Assembly: GCF_963667775.1 (NCBI RefSeq)
Contig: NZ_OY764015.1
Coordinates: forward strand, 1,836,001 to 1,900,000
Direction: 5' to 3'
DNA: 64,000 nucleotides
Origin: an uncultured Trichococcus sp.
Lineage (GTDB): Bacteria > Bacillota > Bacilli > Lactobacillales > Aerococcaceae
Made by a program: the position numbers and the translations under genes. The notes under the pieces are model-generated. The model was not told the DNA's origin. It searched no databases and saw nothing but the letters and a program-made list of their open reading frames with translations. Each line of letters opens with the position of its first letter. Position 1 is the stretch's first letter. Below are positions 1 through 8,725 of the stretch, in pieces.

Positions 1-116
1 ATCAAAGCTGTGATTTCCTTTTTATGGAAATCAAGCGAAATGCCCTTCAACGCTTCGTTTTTTCCGTAATATAAATGTACATCACGCGTTTCAATAATGG
101 GTTTTGTGCTGTTCAC
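1..116 (-). CDS. pstB: PstB-like phosphate ABC transporter ATPase, second copy (partial)
   Basis: Only the first 38 codons are inside the window; the gene runs off the left edge. The N-terminus ([19 protein letters not shown], then a segment ending KKEITALI) is the usual start of a PstB ATPase just before the Walker A loop. The start is a GTG at 114-116, supported by an AGGAGG at 125-130 with 8 bases between; that ribosome site overlaps the stop codon of the upstream pstB at 129-131, so the two ATPase genes are translationally close. Two consecutive ATPase genes in one pst operon is a known arrangement in Lactobacillales (pstB1-pstB2). Function is inferred from these few residues and the context. 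Confidence 0.82.
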   Translation of the reverse strand, partial: MNSTKPIIETRDVHLYYGKNEALKGISLDFHKKEITAL

Positions 117-128
117 GTTGCTTTCCTC

Positions 129-935
129 CTAGCCGAAATGCCCAGAAACATAATCTTCCGTCTGTTGTATCTTCGGACGGGTAAAGATTTTTCTGGTCTC
201 ATCATATTCAATGACATTGCCCAAATAGAAGAACGCTGTATAGTCACTGATCCGGGATGCTTGTTGCATATTGTGCGTAACAATGATGATCGTATACTTT
301 TCCTTCAACTCCAGCAGTGTTTCTTCGACTTGGGAAGTCGATATCGGGTCCAACGCGCTGGCCGGTTCATCCAAAAGCAGAATATCCGGCTTCAATGCGA
401 TTGCCCTTGCGATGCAGAGACGTTGCTGTTGACCACCGGAAAGCGCCAAGGCGCTCTTATTCAACTGATCCTTCACCTGGTCCCAAAGGGCAGCTTGTTT
501 CAGGCTGGTTTCGACGATTTCGTCCAATGTCGCTTTGTCCTTCAGGCCATGCCTTTTCAGAGCAAAAGCGATGTTCTCATAAATCGATTTGCTGAAAGGA
601 TTCGGTCTTTGGAATACCATCCCGATATTTTTTCGCATCTCGAACACATCAACTTCAGGCACGTTCACATCGATGCCTTGGTAAATGATTTCCCCTGTAA
701 CTTTTGCTCCGGGAACCGTGTCGTTCATCCGGTTCAGCGAACGAAGATAAGTGGATTTCCCGCACCCGCTCGGTCCGATCAGCGAGGTGATTTTATTCTT
801 TTCAAATTCCATGGTCACGCCTTTGATTGCTTCAAAATCGCCATAATGAACATGCAGATCATTTGTTTTAAGGGCAACTTCAGCCTCTGGACGCATCTGG
901 ATGATATTCGTTGCCAGTGTCTTTTCATTTCCCAT
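129..935 (-). CDS. pstB: Phosphate ABC transporter ATP-binding protein PstB
   Basis: This is the cytoplasmic ATPase that powers high-affinity phosphate import through PstC/PstA. Visible motifs are Walker A (GPSGCGKST), the signature LSGGQQQR, Walker B with [11 protein letters not shown], and the switch histidine in VTHNMQQ. The protein ends in YVSGHFG, typical of PstB. I place the start at the ATG at 933-935, because an AAGGAGG at 944-950 sits 8 bases upstream; a TTG six codons earlier would put the ribosome site inside the gene. The length of 268 residues fits the family. It is the fourth gene of the second pst operon, and a further pstB follows immediately. Confidence 0.95.
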   Translation of the reverse strand: MGNEKTLATNIIQMRPEAEVALKTNDLHVHYGDFEAIKGVTMEFEKNKITSLIGPSGCGKSTYLRSLNRMNDTVPGAKVTGEIIYQGIDVNVPEVDVFEMRKNIGMVFQRPNPFSKSIYENIAFALKRHGLKDKATLDEIVETSLKQAALWDQVKDQLNKSALALSGGQQQRLCIARAIALKPDILLLDEPASALDPISTSQVEETLLELKEKYTIIIVTHNMQQASRISDYTAFFYLGNVIEYDETRKIFTRPKIQQTEDYVSGHFG

Positions 936-968
936 CAAGGGTCCCTCCTTCAAGTCAAGTTTCCGGTT

Positions 969-1859
969 CTATGCTGAAGTAGCCTTTTTCTGCAATCTTC
1001 TGCCCAAACTTCTTGCAGCCAGATTGAAGATAAGGACAGCCAACACCAGCACTGCTGAGGCACCAGCTGATACTTCGGCTCCATCCGGTTTCACGCCTTC
1101 ACTATTGATCTTCCAGATGTGCACAGCCAATGTTTCGGCAGGTCGGAAAATATTTAAAGGACTTGTGATGGATTGCGGATTCCAGTTCGTGAAATCCAAT
1201 GCCGGCGCGCTCTGCCCGGCTGTGTAGATCAAGGCGGCAGCTTCACCAAAAATACGGCCCGCAGCCAAAATCATCCCGGTCAAAATACCCGGCAAAGCAG
1301 CCGGCAGAATGATCAGCGTCACTGTCTCCCAGCGGGAAAGGCCCAACGCCAATCCTGCTTCACGCTGGGAAGACGGAATCGCCCGCAAAGAATCTTCGAT
1401 TGTGCGCGTCAAAAGCGGCAGATTGAAGATGGTCAGGGACAAGGCTCCCGAAAGGATCGAGAAGCCAAAACCATACTGGATGACGAAAATCAGGAATCCG
1501 AAAAGACCTACGACAACGGACGGTAAAGAACTCAAAACTTCGATAGCTGTACGGATGATATCAGTGAACCAATTTTGCGGTGCATATTCCGAAAGGTAAA
1601 TCGCCGCTCCCAGCGCTAGTGGCGTACTGATCAGCAAGGTCAGCACCAACAGGTAGAAGGAGTTGAATAATTGCACTCCGATTCCGCCGCCTATCTGGAA
1701 GGATTTTGCCGGTGCCGTCAAAAATTCCCATGAAAACTGGGGCAGTCCGCGCCATAAGATAAAGAGCAGCAGACTTGCCAAAATCAGGATGATCGTTCCG
1801 GAAAACAGATAGATCAGGCCGACCATAAATTTGTCTACTTTTTTGGGATTCATGTTCAT
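969..1859 (-). CDS. pstA: Phosphate ABC transporter permease PstA
   Basis: Membrane subunit of the phosphate importer. The 296-residue protein starts with a hydrophobic helix (LIYLFSGTIILILASLLLF) and has about six membrane segments. The ABC permease EAA-like loop is visible around SQREAGLALGLSRWETV, followed by LPAALPGILTG. It is more like PstA than PstC because it lacks the long N-terminal region and has the YLSEYAP motif of the PstA/PstC family near residue 90. The gene overlaps the end of pstC by 4 bases, which implies coupled translation. The second residue pair MNMN offers an alternative start two codons later; the difference is trivial. Confidence 0.93.
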   Translation of the reverse strand: MNMNPKKVDKFMVGLIYLFSGTIILILASLLLFILWRGLPQFSWEFLTAPAKSFQIGGGIGVQLFNSFYLLVLTLLISTPLALGAAIYLSEYAPQNWFTDIIRTAIEVLSSLPSVVVGLFGFLIFVIQYGFGFSILSGALSLTIFNLPLLTRTIEDSLRAIPSSQREAGLALGLSRWETVTLIILPAALPGILTGMILAAGRIFGEAAALIYTAGQSAPALDFTNWNPQSITSPLNIFRPAETLAVHIWKINSEGVKPDGAEVSAGASAVLVLAVLIFNLAARSLGRRLQKKATSA

Positions 1860-2779
1860 TTTTTAACGGCTCCTTTCTTACCGATGTAACGTGTCAAAAT
1901 ATTGAAGAATAGAGCCATCAACAGGAGGATGGTCGCCAATGACCAGAGGACATTGTTTTCCAAGGTTCCCATCACGGTGTTCCCCATACTCATCGTCAAA
2001 ATACTTGTCAATGTCGAAGCCGGCGTCACCAGGCTATTCGGCATCAAGGTAGCATTTCCGATGACCATCTGAACCGCCAAGGCTTCCCCGAATGCACGCG
2101 CCATCCCGAAGACGACTGCGGTCAGGAGCCCCGGTGTCGCCGCCCGCAAAACCACCTTATAGATGGTCTGCCAACGCGTTCCCCCCATAGCGAGTGAAGC
2201 TTCCCGGTAATGACGTGGAACAGCGTTCAAAGCATCCACCGACATGCTGGTCACGGTCGGCAAAATCATGACGAACAGGACCAAGGTGGAAGAAAGAATA
2301 CCGAATCCGGTACCTCCGAACAAAGATCGGACAAATGGCACAACGACCGTCAAGCCGATGAAGCCGTATACGACAGACGGGATACCGACAAGCAGTTCGA
2401 TGACCGGCTGCAGGATTTTTTTCCCGGATTTTGGTGAAATTTCTGTCATGAACAAAGCGGCAGCTACGGCAAACGGAGTCGCCAAGGCTGCGGAAATCAA
2501 AGTGACCAAAAATGAACCTGCAATCATCGGCAAGGCTCCGACCAGTGGTGTACCGTCATCAGCGACGGTACCGGGGTTCCAGATGCTTTTAGTCAAAAAA
2601 TCCCCCAATGATACGCCATCCGTAACAAAAGTGGAAATCCCTTTGCTGGTGACAAAATATAGTATGGACAGCACGATGAAGACGATGACTGTCGTGCTGA
2701 TCAGACTGATGGTGCGTCCAAATGATTCCAATCTGCGTTTACTTGACTTTTTCATTAAGTTTCCTGGTGTCATTTCCAA
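1856..2779 (-). CDS. pstC: Phosphate ABC transporter permease PstC
   Basis: Membrane subunit that pairs with PstA. It shows the cytoplasmic N-terminus rich in Lys/Arg, several membrane helices and the permease loop REASLAMGGTRWQT followed by AATPGLLTAV. The reading frame is open further upstream, but the likely start is a TTG at 2777-2779, seven bases behind an AGGAGG at 2786-2791; an ATG two codons later (2771-2773) is the alternative. Either choice gives about 306-308 residues, normal for PstC. The start codon remains the uncertain part. It sits between the binding protein gene and pstA in the second pst operon. Confidence 0.92.
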   Translation of the reverse strand: MEMTPGNLMKKSSKRRLESFGRTISLISTTVIVFIVLSILYFVTSKGISTFVTDGVSLGDFLTKSIWNPGTVADDGTPLVGALPMIAGSFLVTLISAALATPFAVAAALFMTEISPKSGKKILQPVIELLVGIPSVVYGFIGLTVVVPFVRSLFGGTGFGILSSTLVLFVMILPTVTSMSVDALNAVPRHYREASLAMGGTRWQTIYKVVLRAATPGLLTAVVFGMARAFGEALAVQMVIGNATLMPNSLVTPASTLTSILTMSMGNTVMGTLENNVLWSLATILLLMALFFNILTRYIGKKGAVKK

Positions 2780-2871
2780 GAGAAACCCTCCTCTTAAACT
2801 TTGAGCCGCAATGAAAAGCGTCCTCTCCAAAAGGCGGCAGCTTTTCACCACAAACATATTTCGATTGCTTG

Positions 2872-3732
2872 CTATTCGACCGGTGTGACATTCCCTTCAA
2901 GGTCCCTGTATACCTTCATATCAGCGGAAGGAATGTATCCCAGCGCTTCGATCAGATTTCCTTGGACATCCTCAGATAGCATGTAATCCAGGAATTCTTT
3001 CGTCAACCCCGTTGGTTCGCCATTCGTATACATATGCTCATATGCCCAGATGATCCATGCGTTAGTTGTAACGTTCTCAGGCGTCGGCTTCACGCCATCA
3101 ATGGAAAGTGCCTCGACATCTTCATTGATGTACGAGAACGATACATAGCTTATGGTTCCAGGTGTTGAAGCAACAATCTGACGGACGGTTCCGTTGGATT
3201 CCTGCTCTTGGGTGATGATGCTTTCTTCTCCGGCCAGAACCCATTTATCGAATGTTGCTCGGGTTCCGCTGCCCTTCGCACGGTTCAATACGACGATAGG
3301 CAGATCCTTGCCACCCAATTCGGACCAATTGCTGTATTTTCCGGTAAAGATGCCGCGCAACTCTTCCATGGAAATGTCGCTTACACCGACGCCTGGCGTC
3401 ACGATCGGCGTAATCCCGACGATGGCGACACGATGGTCCACAAGTTTGCTGGCATCGATGCCTTCCCGCTCTTCGGCAAAAATGTCCGAATTGCCGATGT
3501 CGACAGCACCCGCGGCAATCTGGCTCAAACCTGTTCCGGTACCGCCGCCTTGGACGTTGATAAATTTCCCGATATTTTCCGAACTGAATTGTTCCCCTGC
3601 GGCCTCCACTAACGGTTGCAGCGCAGAAGATCCGACTGCTGTGATCGATTCCTCCTCGACTACAGGACCGCAGGCGGACAGCGAGAAAACGGCGGCAAGA
3701 CTGACTATGGCTGAAACATATCTTAGTTTCAT
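2872..3732 (-). CDS. pstS: Phosphate-binding lipoprotein PstS (second pst operon)
   Basis: Extracytoplasmic phosphate receptor anchored as a lipoprotein. A signal peptide (MKLRYVSAIVSLAAVFSLSAC) ends with a lipobox LSAC, so Cys21 would carry the lipid. Phosphate-binding loops of the PstS type are visible: AVGSSALQPL near residue 34, GGGTGTGLSQI near residue 68 and AKGSGTRATFDKW in the middle. The start is set by this signal peptide; the open frame extends 36 codons further upstream but that extension is not signal-like and runs through the probable PhoP box. It is about 31% shorter in linker than its paralogue at 7540-8505, lacking the Thr/Ser-rich spacer after the cysteine. Confidence 0.9.
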   Translation of the reverse strand: MKLRYVSAIVSLAAVFSLSACGPVVEEESITAVGSSALQPLVEAAGEQFSSENIGKFINVQGGGTGTGLSQIAAGAVDIGNSDIFAEEREGIDASKLVDHRVAIVGITPIVTPGVGVSDISMEELRGIFTGKYSNWSELGGKDLPIVVLNRAKGSGTRATFDKWVLAGEESIITQEQESNGTVRQIVASTPGTISYVSFSYINEDVEALSIDGVKPTPENVTTNAWIIWAYEHMYTNGEPTGLTKEFLDYMLSEDVQGNLIEALGYIPSADMKVYRDLEGNVTPVE

Positions 3733-3793
3733 TGTTTTGTTTACCTCCCATGTATTTAAGCTGAACACATACTTATCCATCGTAACGAATGTT

Positions 3794-3832
3794 TGTAAAT
3801 GTTTCGTATCTCTTTTGTAAATTTTATGTAAA
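3794..3832 (-). promoter_or_regulatory. Probable PhoP box upstream of second pst operon
   Basis: On the minus strand TTTACA occurs at 3794-3799, 3816-3821 and 3827-3832, so the copies are 22 and 11 bases apart, with a degenerate copy at the intervening position 3805-3810. Known PhoP sites in Bacillus are TT(A/C/T)A(C/T)A repeats at about 11-bp spacing on the coding strand. The array lies 62-100 bases upstream of the pstS start, a suitable place for activation. Function is inferred. Confidence 0.65.
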
Positions 3833-4023
3833 TCCACCATTTATTTTATTGATGGAACATTGTAACGTTGATTTTACGTTATTTTTCTGTAAACTTACTC
3901 CATGATTATCCATATTATAACAAATCGGCGGAACGCTTGTCTTACATATCGTCCAGAAATATATATTACATTTTCATGAGTGTTTTCAATCAGCCCCTTT
4001 TGGCCGTTGTTACTGAAAAGTAC

Positions 4024-4084
4024 AAAAAAAGCCAGGAAGGTGCCGCGCAATCGGTTCCGATTGCACGTTCTTCCTGGCTTTTAT
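4024..4084. terminator. Terminator after phoU (works on both strands)
   Basis: A long hairpin has arms GCCAGGAA (4031-4038) and TTCCTGGC (4071-4078), plus an inner stem GCAATCGG/CCGATTGC. A-run on the left and T-rich run on the right make it a rho-independent terminator in either direction. It ends the first pst operon 27 bases after phoU. Confidence 0.88.
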
Positions 4085-4110
4085 TTTCTCATCCCGCATC
4101 CATAAATCTG

Positions 4111-4785
4111 TCAATCTTCAAACTTGTTGTTTGTGTTCAATTCGATGATTTTCCCTGTACCCAAATAGATGATCCATTCACAGATATTCGTTACGTAATC
4201 GCCGATTCGTTCCAGATAACCGGCTACCATGATGTAATCGGTCGCCCCCAAAACAAGTTCCGGATCCAGCTTCATCTCTTCGATGGCGCGTCCGTAGATA
4301 TGTTCGGCATCTTGATCGACCATTTTGTCGCTCAGGGCAACTTCTTTAGCTTTTTCAATGTCCGTTTTGATGTAGGCGGCAAGTACTTCCTCCACCATGA
4401 CTTTAACTTTTTCTGATTGCCCGGCTATCGCTGTTTCGATATCGGAATTGCGCTTGTTGCCTTTAACGCGGATGGTCGACTTCGCAATACTCACAGCGTG
4501 GTCTGCCATACGCTCCAAATCCGCGCATGCCTTCATGATGGTGACGATTCTGCGGAGGTTGCCGGTGACCGGTTGATGCAACGCAATCAATTCAAAGCAT
4601 CTTTTCTCGATTTCCGCTTCTCTCTGGTTGATGGCGACATCGTGCGCAATCACTTCTGCAGCAAGCTCTTTATCATGATTCACAAAACCTTTAACAGATA
4701 TGTAGATTGCTTCGTTCACCATTTTTCCCATTTCAGAGAAAAGTACGTGCAAATCCTGCAATTCTTCTTCAAAAATTTTTCTCAT
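4111..4785 (-). CDS. phoU: Phosphate transport system regulator PhoU
   Basis: PhoU links the Pst transporter to the PhoR sensor and keeps phosphate uptake in check. The 224-residue protein consists of two repeats of a three-helix bundle. Typical PhoU signatures are visible: RRIVTIMKACADLERMADHA in the first half and a related YIMVAGYLERIGDYVTNICEW in the second, with the E(R)xxD metal-binding pattern in both. It is the last gene of the first pst operon and is followed by a strong terminator. An AT-rich gap of 66 bases separates it from pstB. Confidence 0.96.
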   Translation of the reverse strand: MRKIFEEELQDLHVLFSEMGKMVNEAIYISVKGFVNHDKELAAEVIAHDVAINQREAEIEKRCFELIALHQPVTGNLRRIVTIMKACADLERMADHAVSIAKSTIRVKGNKRNSDIETAIAGQSEKVKVMVEEVLAAYIKTDIEKAKEVALSDKMVDQDAEHIYGRAIEEMKLDPELVLGATDYIMVAGYLERIGDYVTNICEWIIYLGTGKIIELNTNNKFED

Positions 4786-4851
4786 CTTTTCGCCCCCTGT
4801 TACATGTCATTATGCATCACAGTGCATCTCTTATCCCATTATAGCCCAGTC

Positions 4852-5634
4852 TTAGCCGAATTTGCCAGAGATATAATCATCTGTGCGCTTGTCGTTCGGA
4901 TTGGAGTAAATGATTTCTGTCTTATCATATTCTACCACTTCTCCATTTAAAAAGAAGGCCGTTTGGTCCGAAATCCGGGCTGCCTGTTGCATATTATGCG
5001 TCACGATGATGATGCTGTAATCTTTTTTCAAAGTTTGGACAAGCTCTTCTACCTTGGATGTCGAAATCGGATCCAACGCCGAAGTCGGTTCATCCATCAG
5101 GAGCACTTCCGGCTCAACCGCAAGACTTCTGGCGATGCACAAGCGTTGTTGTTGCCCACCGGATAACCCGAAAGCATTTTCTTTCAGACGGTCTTTTACT
5201 TCATCCCAAAGAGCTGCACCCTTCAAACTTTTTTCAACAATCTCGTCCAAAATGGTTTTATCTTTGATGCCATGGATTTTAGGCCCGTAAGCGATATTTT
5301 CGTAGATCGATTTTGGGAAAGGATTCGGTTTTTGGAAGACCATCCCTACATCCGTGCGCAGTTGTTCCACTTTGTACTTCGGGTCAAAAATGTTCTGTCC
5401 GTCGTAACTGATCGATCCCGTCATTTTCACGCTTGGAACCAATTCAACCATCCGGTTCAAGGTTTTGATGAACGTAGACTTTCCGCAACCTGATGGCCCG
5501 ATGATTGCCGTTATTTCCTTTGTTGGGATTTCAAGTTGGATGTCCTTTAGAGCGTGTGTATTTCCGTACCATAAGTTGAAATCTTTCACACTGTAGATCA
5601 TTTTTTTATCTTGTAAGCTCACTTCTGGGTTCAA
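4852..5634 (-). CDS. pstB: Phosphate ABC transporter ATP-binding protein PstB (first operon)
   Basis: ATPase of the first phosphate importer. Walker A (GPSGCGKST), signature LSGGQQQR, Walker [12 protein letters not shown] and VTHNMQQA are present in order, and the protein ends DDYISGKFG. The start is a TTG at 5632-5634 behind an AGGAGG 8 bases away; the first ATG is eleven codons further in and has no ribosome site. Length is 260 residues. It differs clearly from the ATPase at 129-935 in sequence, so the two operons are not recent duplicates. Confidence 0.95.
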   Translation of the reverse strand: MNPEVSLQDKKMIYSVKDFNLWYGNTHALKDIQLEIPTKEITAIIGPSGCGKSTFIKTLNRMVELVPSVKMTGSISYDGQNIFDPKYKVEQLRTDVGMVFQKPNPFPKSIYENIAYGPKIHGIKDKTILDEIVEKSLKGAALWDEVKDRLKENAFGLSGGQQQRLCIARSLAVEPEVLLMDEPTSALDPISTSKVEELVQTLKKDYSIIIVTHNMQQAARISDQTAFFLNGEVVEYDKTEIIYSNPNDKRTDDYISGKFG

Positions 5635-5651
5635 ATGAGTAACCTCCTAAT

Positions 5652-6524
5652 TTAATAACGCTTCGAAAACTTGTTGCGGATGTAGATCGCCAATGAGTTC
5701 ATGATGACCAACATAAGCATCAGGACAATACTTCCTGCTGCAGCTACTGCTTGGAATTCTTCCTGTGGACGTCCTGCCCAGTTGAAGATTTGGATCGGCA
5801 TTGCCGTGAAACCTGACCAGATGTTTTCCGGGATATAGGCGATGAAGGTCATCGCTCCGATCATCAACAGCGGTGCAGTTTCCCCAACCGCCCTGGAAAG
5901 GGACAATATCGAACCGGTCAGGATGCCGGGCACTGCTGCCGGAAGCACGACTGTCCGGATTGTCTGCCATTTCGTGGCGCCCATCGCATAAGAAGCTTCG
6001 TACTGTTCCTTTGGGATAGCACGAATGGCCTCTTGGCTGGAAACAACGATTACCGGCAAAATCATCAAGCTCATCGTAAATCCTCCCGCCAGGACACTCC
6101 GGCCCATTTCCAATAAGCGGACGAAGACAGTCAGTCCCAAGAGTCCGAAGACGATCGAAGGTACGCCGGAAAGGTTAGAAATGTTCAACTCGATGAAGTG
6201 GGTAAATTTGTTATCGGGAGCATACTCCTCCAGATAAATCGCCGTTCCGACGCCTAAAACCAACGATAACGGAGCGGTGATGGCCATGATCCACATGGTC
6301 CCGTAGATGGCAGCCTTGATGCCGGCATCTTCCGGTCTTCTTGAGGCATAGTTGGTCAAGAACTCCCAATCAAGATAACCGGCTCCTTGCGAGACGATCC
6401 GGATGACCAGGACAGCCAATGTAACGATACCAAAAAAGGTGGCCAGAAAAAAAAGTCCCTTGAATAGGTTGTTCAGCATCAATCGATTATTGATCCGTTT
6501 ATTGTTCTTCTCTACTAATTTCAT
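5652..6524 (-). CDS. pstA: Phosphate ABC transporter permease PstA (first operon)
   Basis: Membrane subunit of the first phosphate importer, about 290 residues with six predicted helices. The permease loop reads EQYEASYAMGATKWQTI and is followed by LPAAVPGILTG. YLEEYAPDN near residue 100 matches the YLxEYA motif of these permeases. I choose the ATG at 6522-6524 with GGAGG 7 bases upstream; it shares bases with the stop codon of pstC (TGATG), so translation is coupled. A TTG one codon earlier is the only alternative. Confidence 0.94.
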   Translation of the reverse strand: MKLVEKNNKRINNRLMLNNLFKGLFFLATFFGIVTLAVLVIRIVSQGAGYLDWEFLTNYASRRPEDAGIKAAIYGTMWIMAITAPLSLVLGVGTAIYLEEYAPDNKFTHFIELNISNLSGVPSIVFGLLGLTVFVRLLEMGRSVLAGGFTMSLMILPVIVVSSQEAIRAIPKEQYEASYAMGATKWQTIRTVVLPAAVPGILTGSILSLSRAVGETAPLLMIGAMTFIAYIPENIWSGFTAMPIQIFNWAGRPQEEFQAVAAAGSIVLMLMLVIMNSLAIYIRNKFSKRY

Positions 6525-7453
6525 CAATATTCCTCCCTAAAACGACGCGACACATAATTCGCCAACAGGTTCATCAATAGGGTAAAGAGGAACAAGGTCA
6601 TCCCTACCGCGTAGATGCTGTAGTAAATCGTTGAACCATATGTGGCATCGCCCATGCTGACCTGAACGATGTAGGAAGTCATTGTCTGGATGGATTCCGT
6701 TACATCAAGCGTAAATTTAGGGGTGGATCCTGCGGCTGTTGAAACGATCATCGTTTCGCCCACCGCACGCGAGATTCCCAACACAATCGATGAGATGATC
6801 CCCGACAAGGATCCTGGCAAAATGACTTTCAGCGCCACTTCCAAACGGGTAGCCCCTAAAGCCAAAGCCCCTTCACGCATCGCGTTCGGCACCGCGCCCA
6901 TCGCTTCTTCCGATAAGGACGTGATTTGCGGGATGATCATGATCCCCACGACAATACCCGGGCTAAGCGCGTTGAATATCGGCAAATTCGGGATAAATGT
7001 CTGCAGCAAAGGCGTAACGAACGTCAAGGCGAACAGCCCGTACACTACCGTAGGAACACCGGCCAAAACCTCCAGAACAGGCTTAACGATTTTCCTCGTC
7101 CGTTCGGTTGCATATTCGCTCAAGTAGATGGCGGAGCCCAGACCGAGCGGTACGGCAACGAGCATCGCAACGCCGGCTATTAAGAATGTTCCACTCAATA
7201 GCGGCAAAATCCCAAAACTGGGATCATTTTTGAAGAAAGGATACCACTCTTTGCCTGTCAGGAACTCCAGAATCGGGACAGCACTGAAAAACGTAATCGT
7301 TTCTTTCGCCAGCGTGAACACAATTCCGAATGTCGTCAGTATCGAAACGATCGCACAGACCAGAAAAAAAAGCGGCATTGCCTTTTCTGTAAAGCGCAAA
7401 GATTTTTGTCGTGAACTTTTTTCATTCATCAAGTCTTTGACAGATTTGGACAT
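6524..7453 (-). CDS. pstC: Phosphate ABC transporter permease PstC (first operon)
   Basis: PstC permease of 309 residues. It has a charged cytoplasmic N-terminus of about 25 residues, six membrane segments, YLSEYATERTR after the second segment and the permease loop MREGALALGATRLEVALKV with LPGSLSGIIS behind it. A GAGGAG lies 6 bases in front of the ATG. It follows pstS after 86 bases that hold no clear terminator, so the five genes pstS-pstC-pstA-pstB-phoU probably form one transcript. Confidence 0.94.
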   Translation of the reverse strand: MSKSVKDLMNEKSSRQKSLRFTEKAMPLFFLVCAIVSILTTFGIVFTLAKETITFFSAVPILEFLTGKEWYPFFKNDPSFGILPLLSGTFLIAGVAMLVAVPLGLGSAIYLSEYATERTRKIVKPVLEVLAGVPTVVYGLFALTFVTPLLQTFIPNLPIFNALSPGIVVGIMIIPQITSLSEEAMGAVPNAMREGALALGATRLEVALKVILPGSLSGIISSIVLGISRAVGETMIVSTAAGSTPKFTLDVTESIQTMTSYIVQVSMGDATYGSTIYYSIYAVGMTLFLFTLLMNLLANYVSRRFREEY

Positions 7454-7539
7454 ATTGATTCTCCTCTAATAAAGATGAGATGCAAGGAAAGCAAAACGCC
7501 CGCTTTCCTTACATCCCTTAGTCATTTGTTTAGTTTTGT

Positions 7540-8505
7540 TTATTTCAAGCCTTCCAATGTTGTCAAAGCTTCTTCGTACGTTTCAGCCGGTAGTGCTACA
7601 TAGCCGACTTCAGCTGCCATTTCGGCTGCCATTTCCAACGTGTATTTTGTGAATTCATAGACACTCTCGTTTTTCAATGCCTCGTTCTTCACGTAGATGA
7701 ACAATGGGCGGGAAAGCGGCTCATACGATCCATCTTGAACGGTCACATCGTTAGGTGTTACTGCAACGCCCTCACCGTTTACGATCGGAACAGCTTTTAC
7801 GATATCACTGTTTTCCAGGAAGTATGCATAACCGAAGTAGCCGATAGCATTTGCGGATCCGGAAACACCTTGCACCAAGACATTGTCATCTTCGGATAAG
7901 GAAGCTGCTTTGTTGATTTGTTCGCCGTCCAAGATTACTTCATCAAAGTAATCGTACGTTCCTGAGTCGGTACCCGGGCTGAACAACTCAATTTTTTCTT
8001 CCGGCCAACCTTCACGGACATCCGCCCATGTTTCTACGCCGGTCCCTTCTGTCCAGATCATTGCCAATTCTTCGATAGTCAACTGATCCACCCAATCGTT
8101 ATCTCCGTTCACAACTACTGTCAAACCGTCCAAGGCAAGTTGGAACTCTGTATATTCAATGCCGGCTTCTTCCAACAATGCGATTTCTTCTTCTTTGATC
8201 GGACGTGAAGCATTACTGATGTCTGTTTCGCCTGCGATGAATTTCTCAAATCCGCCACCCGTACCGGATACACCGATAGTCGCTTTTACGTCCGGATTAG
8301 CGATTGAAAATTCTTCCGCTACACCCTCCATGATCGGGAATACGGTAGAAGATCCATCGACTAAAACTGTGCCGCTTCCGGTTGCAGTCGTGCTTCCCGT
8401 TTCTGCACCGCTCTCTGCAGTTGTGCCGTCTCCGTTGCCACAAGCCGCCAAGGTAGCGCCGATAGTTAAAGCCATTGCGAATTTAGATAATTTGCCAAAG
8501 TTCAT
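7540..8505 (-). CDS. pstS: Phosphate-binding lipoprotein PstS (first operon)
   Basis: Extracytoplasmic phosphate receptor of 321 residues. The signal peptide ends in LAAC, so Cys22 is the lipid site; a Gly/Thr/Ser-rich spacer of about 25 residues follows. Binding-loop motifs are DGSSTVFPIMEGVA, SGTGGGFEKF, NASRPIKEEE and FSPGTDSGTYDYF, all typical of the family. The ATG at 8503-8505 has an AAGGA 9 bases upstream. It heads the first pst operon and is preceded by PhoP-like repeats and a likely -10 box (TATAAG, 8560-8565). Confidence 0.95.
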   Translation of the reverse strand: MNFGKLSKFAMALTIGATLAACGNGDGTTAESGAETGSTTATGSGTVLVDGSSTVFPIMEGVAEEFSIANPDVKATIGVSGTGGGFEKFIAGETDISNASRPIKEEEIALLEEAGIEYTEFQLALDGLTVVVNGDNDWVDQLTIEELAMIWTEGTGVETWADVREGWPEEKIELFSPGTDSGTYDYFDEVILDGEQINKAASLSEDDNVLVQGVSGSANAIGYFGYAYFLENSDIVKAVPIVNGEGVAVTPNDVTVQDGSYEPLSRPLFIYVKNEALKNESVYEFTKYTLEMAAEMAAEVGYVALPAETYEEALTTLEGLK

Positions 8506-8559
8506 TTTTTACCATCCTTTATGTTGAGGTTATTTGAACGTCATTGCCTGTTCACATCT

Positions 8560-8646
8560 CTTATACTAACGTTCGTTTGTTAATTTCCTTGCGGTTTCAT
8601 GTAAAGTTTTCGTTGAGTTATCCTTTTTTTGTAAACTTTTTGTAAA
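8560..8646 (-). promoter_or_regulatory. Probable PhoP-activated promoter of first pst operon
   Basis: Minus-strand TTTACA lies at 8641-8646, 8630-8635 and 8600-8605, and TTAACA at 8578-8583; the first two are 11 bases apart and the last two 22. A -10-like TATAAG is at 8560-8565, 12 bases downstream of the nearest repeat, with no good -35 box, as expected for a promoter that needs an activator. The PhoP assignment rests on similarity to the Bacillus PhoP consensus and on the neighbouring phoP-phoR genes. Confidence 0.68.
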
Positions 8647-8665
8647 CGGGTCTTCCGAATAAAAG

Positions 8666-8706
8666 GAAAAAAGCCCTACAGACGCGTTTTTCGCCTGTAA
8701 AGCTTG
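8666..8706 (-). terminator. Terminator after phoR
   Basis: On the minus strand an imperfect hairpin with TACAGGCG and CGCGTCTGTA arms is followed by GGGCTTTTTT. It lies about 20 bases downstream of the phoR stop and before the pstS promoter, so phoPR and pst are separate transcripts. Confidence 0.7.
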
Positions 8707-8725
8707 TGTATTTGAATTCATTCTC

